DNA from: Zygnema circumcarinatum
Taxonomy: Eukaryota; Streptophyta; Zygnematophyceae; Zygnematales; Zygnemataceae
Assembly: GCA_037447605.1 (NCBI GenBank)
Contig: CM074816.1
Span: 874,942 to 938,941, forward strand
Direction of reading: 5' to 3'
Length of the DNA stretch: 64,000 nt
Shown here in pieces: positions 55,871 to 64,000 of this stretch. Made by a program: the position numbers and the translations under genes. The notes beneath the pieces were generated by a model. It was given only the letters and a program-made list of their open reading frames with translations. It searched no databases and was not told where the DNA came from. Each line of letters starts with the position of its first letter. The first letter of the stretch is position 1.

Positions 55871-58800
55871 ATGGCCTTGCGAATTGCATCCATGGCCTGC
55901 TATTCCTTCACCCCCTCACGCCCGCCATGGCCCGCTTCCTGCAAGCCCCCGCATCTGCAAAGAATGCACTTGCTGCTGCCGCCATGGCTGCGCCACGTGA
56001 CACTCCTGCAACCACATGGCGGCGCCGCGCAGCTCCTTCCTGCAGCGTCAGGCTGCTGCAGAACCTTTTCTCTCCTGAACCCTCCTGTCTCCTATCTGTA
56101 CACCTCACCAGACCCTGTTCCGAATCCTAACCCTATTTTGAACCCTAGTTTTACCCCTAGTCAAGCAAGTGTGCATTCTGGCAAGCTGCCATGGCCGGTG
56201 CATTCACGGGAGAGCCGCTGGATTGTTAGGTGCCTTTCCGGAAGCTCTGTAGTGGAAAGCTTGTCATTGACGTCTACTGAAACAAGAAAAACTGCGGAGA
56301 AAAAGCCCAGAAACAAGGCAACCAGGAAGAAGAAGGTGCTTCCGGAAGTGCAGGAGACAGACAGCTTAGGATTAAGTGCTGAAGTGGTCCCAAACCCTAA
56401 AAGCTTTCAAGGGGACTCGACAAACCCTCCGCCAAAAACCGTGCACGTAAGATGTGTCATGCTTTTTTGTACTGTACAGCCTTGCTCATCAACCAGCAAA
56501 AATTCTCTAGAATATTTTTCCTAATTGGGAAATCATGGTTTTTGACACGGGCTTGCCTTTTAAGTCCTTCCGTGGTTGGCTACGTTTCTTGTCTCATTTA
56601 AGTATCTATATACAATAAAGTCGAACAGGTGGAAATCAAGCATTGCGAAAAATGTATTGCGTCCTGAACATGCGTAGAAGCTGATAGTGGACTAGTTTAC
56701 AGCCTCGCAGAATGTGAACGATGGGATAGACCATGACGAGTAAGGTCCACCGTAACGCACGATGATGGTGATAAGGTGAAAAAGAACAATGAGGGTAGGC
56801 AAAAAGGTTTAGAAAATGGTTGTTGTCCTGAATTTCCAACATGCGGAGTCAGTGTTAATTTCTTTCATGCTACATGCAACGGATGCAACGCATTGAACGC
56901 ATGCAACTTTCAGACCGATCTGAAGCACAGCATTGACTCTCTCCAAGGTTTTTGAACCAAGTGCATTTTGGCATTTGAAAGCTCCTGTGACCTTGAAAGC
57001 TCACGGTATCGACATTGAATTGCTTTGCTTCACATCTGTTCCTTTGAGCAAAAAACACTTTTAGCATAACAGGCACTGAGGCATCTTTCCCTTCTCTCGA
57101 AATCGGAGCAAAGGAGCTCCCAAGCTGAGCAACCGCGCATAAAATTGAGAACTAACTTCCATCAATACTTACAGAACTTAAGTCATCCTAAAGCCCATGA
57201 ACCCCTATTAGCTATCGAAACCCCTGGCATGTCATGCTCTGAACAAATGCTGCATGGGATGTAGGTGTGCTGAACAGGTAGGAGGTCCTGAAGGGGCGGA
57301 ATGGGAGTCTGTGGAGCAGTGGGTGGTCTTCTCAGACCTCCACTTGAGCCGCCGGACAGCCGATGTTTGCATGGAGGTCTTGAAAAGGGTCCATGCGGAG
57401 GCGCAGAAGCGGTAGGGATACACCTTTGCCCTTACATGACGTATTTACAACATTTTTCACTATACGTATTGACTACAGAATATATCAAATACAAACTGCT
57501 CTCAGGACTATGCAGCAAGTACTTGTAGTAGTGCCATCATTCCACTGTTAGGCGCCGCCGGTTGTGCACATCCTCTTAATCTCTTACAATAACGACTATT
57601 GACGACCCATGCGAATCCTTTCCATGCCCACAACTAAAAAGACTAAATACGTCTTGGCAACAACTTGAATGCAGACCTTCCTTGTGTGGATAGCATCGAT
57701 CGCAGGCAAACACGGAGAGTGTCCTCTTCTGAAGTTCCTGAGTCCTTGTAGGAAACTTGGATGTTCAGATTTGAGAGTTGAAGGGTTGAGTGTGGGAGTG
57801 GGGCCGGCGGCAGTGGTGCGGGTATCCTGTTCCTTGGAGACTTCTGGCACACCAGAGGAGCCCTTCCTGTTGAGCCTCTCAATGCGGCCCTGGAGGAGAT
57901 CAGAACGTGGACCTGTCCGGCAATCTTCCTCACAGGAAACCACGATCAGGTCCTTCTTCCTCTATTAGGGTTCGGCAACGCTTCATCCTTCTATTCTTGA
58001 CAGAGCTTTGCATTCGGTTTTTTAAAACTCGCCTGTGCGTTTGTTGTTACAATCTAGTTCATAGATTCGAAGCCAACTTGTCCGTTCCATGTTGAGAGGA
58101 AGCCTTACACAGAGCTCTTCAGCAGGCTCAATCATGCATACAGTTTACTCGAATTCCAAAACTCACTCTGAACCATGTGATCCGAAAAGAAATAAGCCTC
58201 TTTAAAAACCATGAAAGCGGCTCAAAACCCTACTTTTACCATGCATGCATGGCTCTGCATTGCAGGTCTCCCTTAGTGGCCACATCCATGGAATGGAGGT
58301 GTTGGAAGTTGCCAATAGGCTTGTGCGAGTGGTAGACTCCCCCATGCTCTTCAAGGAGGCGCTGTGGCTTCCGTACAGTCATGACCAGTCCCTTCTGAAG
58401 GGGGCCATGGCGGAGCATCCCAATGTCAAGGCCATCTTCTGCCACGTGGACATTGTGAGCCCATGAAACCCCTGCTTTTCCATTATGGGTTTAGGGTTAG
58501 CAGGGAGCTTCCGCATGAGCGTATTCGTTGGGTGGGTAAGGTCATTTTATCTTATTGGTTTTTAGAGATCTCAACAGAATCATATAGACGGCTCTGTGAA
58601 ACGTTGGGAAATTCCGCATTTAGTTTTTGTCATTTTGTCATTTTGTCATTGTCATTTTCATTTAGAGTCGATCTCTGAATGTAAGCAGCTCTTTTAACTT
58701 CTGCAGGTTGGTGCTTTCATGAATGAAATCAGCCAATCCCTGCACGGAATGGAGCCTCACATGTTTCCGCAAGGAACGCCGGTTTACAGCGGACATTACC

Positions 58801-59885
58801 ACAAACCCCACTGCGTGGCTAACACAACCATCACATATGTGGGGGCGCCGTATCAAATTTCTTTCAGTGAGTCCGGGCAGGCAAAACGTTTCCTTTTGCT
58901 TGACCGGGATTGGAAGGTCAGCTGCGCAAATGTTGTCCCAAATCGAAATTTTTGTGGTGTGCTAAGCAGACAGAGTTCAAAGGGAGGGAGAGGGAGTGAG
59001 AGAAACAGCGAAAGAGAGAGAGAGGGAGGGAGGGAGGGTCAGAAAGAGGTGCTTTAAGTGCCTTTGGGAACAAATGGCTCAAAGAGCTCAACTGCTTTGC
59101 AGGCATTCCAAAATCTTTTAGAGCTTTCTCCGTAGATTTTCTTGTTCTTCTGGTGATTTTCGTGTGTTTAGGGTCTCCCCTAAACAAAAAGTGAAAAGAA
59201 GAGAAAGGGGTTTCGGTCTTTGTGCTTTACCCAGTCAATTCAGCATTATACTCAAGCTTGTTCTTTATGCGTCCATCGAACCTTCTATTTTTTTCCTTTT
59301 TTTGTGAGGAGGGGCTCTGTACAGACACCTCATCCGTAGCAATATCCTAATACGCACAAATTTCTATTTCATTGTGTTCTTTATTTCCCCTTTTTTTCCC
59401 AGAAAGTGAGCGATATTCCCATTGACTTGGGCCCCCGCCATTTCACTCTCCCGCCAGATGGCGTTCTGCCATTGGAGGAATTCCGAGAGGGAGATTTTGT
59501 GCGATGGCAGCCTAACAAAGAGCTCGAAACTGACCTTTTGAAAAAGCGCACGGTATTTTTCTTTTCTTTTTTTTGTTATCCTCGATATTTGTTGCATTTT
59601 TTTTCCTTTTTCATGTTTACCGCGTAAGTCGGAGGGTGACTATTACGAAGCTGTTTTTTTGCTGTTTTTTTTTTTTTTTTTTATTTATTTATTTATTTGG
59701 CTCGATAGAGGCTTGCTCTCAGTACGGCATGATGCATTGGTTTTGTAGGAGAAGAGTGAAAGGACGTCTGTTTGTTGGGTCAACGCAGGAATGGCTTCGG
59801 GAAAAGGGAGTCCGAGTGGAGATACTTAATACTCCTGCAATAACAAAGCCTCGAATAGCCTCTGCAGAGCATATGGTGCTCTCTC

Positions 59886-59936
<51 letters not shown>

Positions 59937-62540
59937 CGTTCGCTCGCTCGCACTCTCTCATCACTTGTTTCTATGTAGGATACTCTATAGGTGCTCCTAA
60001 GTTGAATCAAACTTTGGCATCTGACACTTATCAGAATCAAGCATCCATTCGAAGCCTTTTCAGATTCCAAAGTTGAGAAATTCTTGTCCTGATTGTGAAT
60101 GGGGACGTTGCTTTCTTCACACGTGTGTGCAGGACGCGTTCTGCCTCTTTCAAGCATATGCAGAGAGTGTTCACATGTCTAAAGCGAGAGTTGAACTGGC
60201 CATTCAGATATTGCGAAGCCTACACTTACCCCCTCAGCTCCTCTTGCAACAGACAGGTATGGGCAAAAGTTCTTAAAATCTATGGTTTAGTCTTTACTCC
60301 AACGCATATCAATAGAAATGCAGAGCAATGATGAGCAGATGGATGTAGGGCTTGCATTGGAATGAGTGAATTTTTCTGATGCTCTCAGTTCGGCCTATTC
60401 TTGCGTTTGAGGAGAGAAGGGAGAGTGGCTTTTGCCTCCCCGACTTCTCTCTCTCTCGTCTTCCCTCCCTCCCCCATTCTTCCAACGTCTTCCTGTCCAG
60501 CCCGCTGCCCTCTCCGTCCATCAGTCCCTCTCTCTATTCTGCTCTCAGCTCCTCTCCTCTTCCTCACCAATCTCCCTCTCTTGCTCCGCTATTGCTTCAT
60601 CTGTTTTCTCCTCACTTATCTATCCTCCACCCTCGACCTCAGCCTCTCCCCTTCTCCTTTTGGCGCTCCCTCCTCCTCACACCTCTCCTCTCTACTCTAC
60701 TTTTCCATCTCCCCCTCCTCTCCCCATTCCCCCCCTTTGTCTCGCCCCACCCAGCCCTCCTCTCCTCCTCCTCCCCCCTTCCTCTCTCCCTCTCTTATCT
60801 CCCTCTCTCCCATCTCCCCCTGCAGTGGACCCACCCTTCACAAACCCCCTCCCCCCGCTTTCTCCCTCGTCCCCTGCTCCTCTCTCTGCGTCTCCCCCTT
60901 CTTTCCCTTACTCTCTCCTCTCTCCCTCTCTCCACTCTGACCCTCCCTTCCCCACTTCCCCCCCTTCAGTTCGCCTGGTCTTGGAGAGCGTGGAGGTAGA
61001 GGCGTACGGCCCCTTCCTCTCTCTCTCCCGCTACCCCCTCCTCTCCCGCGGGCTCCGAGTGGTTTCCGGCCTCAATGCGGACAGCGGCGCGGCCGACTGC
61101 AACGGCGCCGGAAAGACCGCCCTCGTCATGGCTCCACTTTGGGCACTCACAGGCAAGGGCGGCTTACTTTCTAAGAGCTTTAGGGTTTCAAGCAATCCTC
61201 AGATTTTTCAAATTTTAGGGTTTCTCACATCACAGAATGAGTGATTGAGTCATGTCAGACGACGTCGCAGGGGTTTTTTTTTTTTTTTTTTTTTTTTCTG
61301 TGCTGGACCATCTTCAGGCAGAGCTGACAGATGCCTTCCCTTTCACGACTTTCGAAGATATTCGGAAACCCTAAACATCTGTACTTTCATAGAACGCAAA
61401 TATCCCTGAAAACTCTCTCTGTCTCTCTTCCCTCCCCTCCCTGAATGCCCACTGTCTCTCTCCCGCATCTCGCCTCTCTCCCTTTCCCACCTTTTTCTCT
61501 CTCGCTCTCTCCCTCTCTCTCTCTTTCTCTTTGTTCCTCCCCGCAGGCACGACTGACCCGAGGCCGGATAGCAGCCGTGGCCTTACAATGGCGGAAATGG
61601 TCCATCACGATGCTGACACGTGTCGTGTGCGCGTAGCCGGAACCGTCAATGGAGTGCCTTTTGAAGTTGAACGGGCTGCTGGAAAGTACGGTCTTGTCTG
61701 TTTCTGCCGCATGGATCAACTTTTGTTGGGACTGAACTGAACAGGGAAAGGCTTTTTTATCATTTCAGGATGTCTCATTATGAGGGTAAAGGTCTTAAGG
61801 GCTCTAATATTTTGGGGATTTTTTTGGAGTCGTAGTTTACATTATTGCCTTAGGTGTGAACTCGCAACCTCATCTCTGTGTCTAAAACCTACATGGTGAT
61901 GGTGGATGCCGAACTTGCAGCCCTGAAACCCTAAAAAAGCTGTGTTTCAGTACTATGTATGGAGCCTAATGCTTCCCCTTCCTAGTTCGGATGAATCCAC
62001 TTCTGCAGGAGAGGAGGACTAAAGTTGTGGGTGGATGGAGAAGATCACACGTGTCAAGAGATTCGGCTGACTCAGCAACGGCTTGATGAACTTCTGTACG
62101 CGCCAAAGATGCCTTCCAAATCTGCGAAAAACCCTAAAAACTTTTCAAATCATTCCCATGATGGCTGTTGAAACATGTGGAGTTCCCTCTGCTTGCTTCA
62201 TCGCTCTCTTTACTTCGTTCTTTAAGCTGCATTTCAACTTTTCATCGTTTGATGTCTTCAAGTCTGTGTGGCGATGATGCAGGGGAGGATGCAACTTGTT
62301 GCAGAAAATTGTGTTCCACGGACAGCATGGAGGAGGGAGGCTCCTTGAAGCGTCCGATAAAGAATTCAAGGTAGGACTGGAATCTCTATAGGCCCTGAAA
62401 CATGCAAAAAAAGACATAGTCACTCTCCGCATTCTCACTTTTCCCTTTCCAAACAAAAAAGTTAACTTTTTGTGTATTACTCCCTCCCCTCTCTCCCTCT
62501 CTCTCTTCTCCCCCCCCCTCTCTCTCTCTCTCCCCCTCTC

Positions 62541-62576
<36 letters not shown>

Positions 62577-64000
62577 GCGTAGTGTTTAGAAGCCGTTCCA
62601 CTGACGGCGTCACATGTGTTGGCAGGACGAGCTGAGTGAGGTGGCGGTGCTGGACACGTGGGCGGCCGCAAAGGACAAAAGCTCCAAGGCGCTGCGCGAG
62701 GCTCGGACAGCTGTCAGCGCGTTAGAGGGCGCCCTCAAGGAGCTGCACCGCCAGACGCTCACTCTCACGGCCAAGGTGCTCAACCTAATCTAACCCTGGC
62801 CTGGCCAGCCTGGCCTGGCCTGGCCTGGCCTGGCCTGGCCTGGCCTGGCCTGGCCTGGCCTGGCCTGGCCTGGCCTAGCCTGGCCTGGCCTGGCCTGGCC
62901 TGGCCTGGCCTGGCCTGGCCTGGCCTGGCCTGGCCTGGCCTGGCCTGGCCTGGCCTGGCCTGGCCTGGCCTGGCCTGGCCTGGCCTGGCCTGGCCTGGCC
63001 TGGCCTGGCCTGGCCTGGCCTGGCCTGGCCTGGCCTGGCCTGGCCTGGCCTGGCCTGGCCTGGCCTGGCCTGGCCTAACCCCTAACCCTGACCCTAACCC
63101 TAACCTTAACCCTAACCCTAACCCTAACCCTAACCCTATCCATGAACTCCTGACCTAACCCTAACTCTAACCCCTAACGCTAACCCTAACCCTGAAAGTA
63201 ACCCTAACCCTAATTCGTAACCCTAAGCCTAACCCTAATCATGAACCCTTGAACTAAACCTAACCCTAACCCTAATCCCTAACCCGTCGACCCTAATTCT
63301 GAACCCTAACTATGAACCCTGACCTAACACTAACCCTAACGCTGATTTCGGACCCTAATAATCTTAAACCCTCATCCTAACCCTAATCCTTATTCTAAAC
63401 CCTGAACCCTAACCCTGACTCTAACCAATCCTAACCCTAACCTCAACGCTAACCCGAACTTTAACCCTAACCATGAACACTAACCCGAACCTTAACCCGA
63501 ACCCTAACCCTAACCCTACCCTAACCCTAACCCTAAACATGAACTCTAACCCTAACCCTTATCCTAACCCTAACCCTACCGTGGACCCTAACCCTCACTC
63601 TAATGCTGAAACCTACCTAGTCGTATAGTATTATTAGGGTGCAAGCTTTTAAACCGGCTAATTTTGACGAAGTAAAAAGATGCCTTCGCAGGTGGAGGAA
63701 TGTCAGCAATTGGAGAACCAATGGGAGGCTGACAGGTGTGCAGCAATGTTGTACCTTAGTGCAGGATTTGTCCATTTCTGAGCAATTTGTTGCCCCGCTA
63801 TGCTCTGTAGGGTGTGGAGATACTTAAGGCCTTCAGCAGCTTAAGGAGCTGCTTGGAGTTCGAAAATGTCATTCCCTAAAAACCCTAAAACCCCTAAAGA
63901 ATTCCATTTTAGAGCTTCACTCACATTCAGCTTTTAGGTGACAAGCAAACCATCTCGTTCGAATGCAGGATGAACAGAATGGTTGAACTTGAGAAGCAGT
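55871..64000 (+). CDS. SbcD-like nuclease fused to SbcC/Rad50-like ATPase, 3' end outside window
   Basis: Exons: 55871-56446, 57278-57411, 57814-57949, 58266-58454, 58707-58916, 59403-59552, about 59753-59875, 60133-60256, 60970-61152, 61547-61685, 62009-62095, 62283-62370, 62626-62775, 63692-63735, 63968 onward. The leader is Arg/Ser-rich, probably organellar. The first half is a metallophosphoesterase: VVFSDLHLS, FLGDFWHTRG, FLTGNHDQ, FCHVD and PVYSGHYHKPH supply the usual metal-binding Asp, His and Asn. The second half begins an ABC/SMC-type ATPase with Walker A CNGAGKTAL, then VFHGQHGGG and LLEASDKEFK, then heptad-rich coiled coil (ALREARTAVSALEGALKELH). Bacterial SbcD and SbcC, and Mre11 and Rad50, are separate subunits that process DNA ends; here both are apparently in one chain. 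Only the 59552/59753 junction is out of phase in my model. Confidence 0.75.
59879..59952. repeat. (CT)n microsatellite in intron
   Basis: About 70 bp of CTCTCT directly after the donor at 59875 of the SbcDC-like gene. A much longer, less regular pyrimidine-rich stretch (60440-60960) precedes the acceptor of the Walker A exon. Confidence 0.9.
62800..63076. repeat. TGGCC pentanucleotide satellite
   Basis: About 55 nearly perfect tandem copies of the 5-bp unit TGGCC (read as CCTGG/GGCCT), with one TAGCC variant near 62877, in an intron of the SbcDC-like gene. It begins 25 bp after the exon that ends at 62775 and runs straight into a CCCTAA array. Confidence 0.95.
63080..63600 (-). repeat. Degenerate interstitial telomeric array (CCCTAA type)
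   Basis: About 520 bp of CCCTAA repeats with many GAACCCTAA and CATGAACCC variants on the plus strand. Orientation is opposite to the array at 8793-9206. It lies within the same intron as the TGGCC satellite. Confidence 0.9.

Noticed and set aside
60379-61000. Long Ser/Pro/Leu-rich frames on the plus strand
   Set aside because: This is a pyrimidine-rich intron before the Walker A exon; all three frames look alike in composition.
62658-63158. Trp-Pro-Gly-Leu-Ala repeat protein
   Set aside because: Translation of the TGGCC satellite; intronic.
1-64000. tRNA and rRNA genes, bacterial-type operons, origins or attachment sites
   Set aside because: None recognised by eye on either strand; a tRNAscan or covariance search would be needed to exclude a diverged tRNA.

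Overview
The window is nuclear DNA of a eukaryote of the green-plant lineage. The genes have many introns. They include galactinol synthase, a caffeate-type O-methyltransferase, an ATL RING-H2 ligase, plastid thioredoxin z and a plant-type UFSP2. Telomere-like TTTAGGG and TTAGGG words are scattered through introns and promoters, and the intergenic DNA is rich in repeats and LTR retrotransposons. I cannot name the species. A glutathione peroxidase with UGA at the catalytic position would point to an alga or an early-diverging lineage rather than a flowering plant.

Layout. 1-2.3 kb: a dispersed repeat, a FAR1/MULE DNA-binding-domain fragment and a 27-bp minisatellite. 2.4-4.0 kb (+): O-methyltransferase, convergent with UFSP2 (4.1-8.7 kb, -). 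An interstitial telomeric array (8.8-9.2 kb) separates UFSP2 from the divergent Integrator subunit 2 gene (9.5-16.2 kb, +). 17.1-21.6 kb (+): phospholipid scramblase-like gene. 23.0-25.4 kb (-): secretory O-fucosyltransferase-like gene with a C-rich tract in its intron. 27.6-30.2 kb (-): galactinol synthase. 31.8-36.4 kb (-): glutathione peroxidase with in-frame UGA. 37.2-49.6 kb: a Ty3/gypsy element with two LTRs, a second truncated gypsy copy and a Ty1/copia 3' fragment, all on the minus strand. 50.3-51.2 kb (-): ATL RING-H2 protein. 53.3-55.0 kb (+): thioredoxin z. 55.9 kb to the window end (+): one gene encoding an SbcD-like nuclease followed by an SbcC/Rad50-like ATPase, still in its coiled coil at base 64000.

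Gene models were made by hand. I joined segments that match known family motifs at GT-AG (or clear GC-AG) sites with compatible codon phase. UFSP2, galactinol synthase, the scramblase, thioredoxin z and the peroxidase all close in frame from start to stop; the peroxidase is interrupted only by its UGA.

The most notable observation is that peroxidase. An in-frame TGA (34641-34639) lies exactly where GPX enzymes carry selenocysteine or cysteine. Conserved GPX sequence continues in frame on both sides across twelve exons, three of them only 10-18 nt long. About 40 nt beyond the final stop the transcript can form a hairpin with SECIS-like features (31774-31727). Other notable points are the SbcD-SbcC-like fusion, several GC-AG introns, and a palindromic word family (GCCANNTGGC) recurring in coding and non-coding DNA alike.
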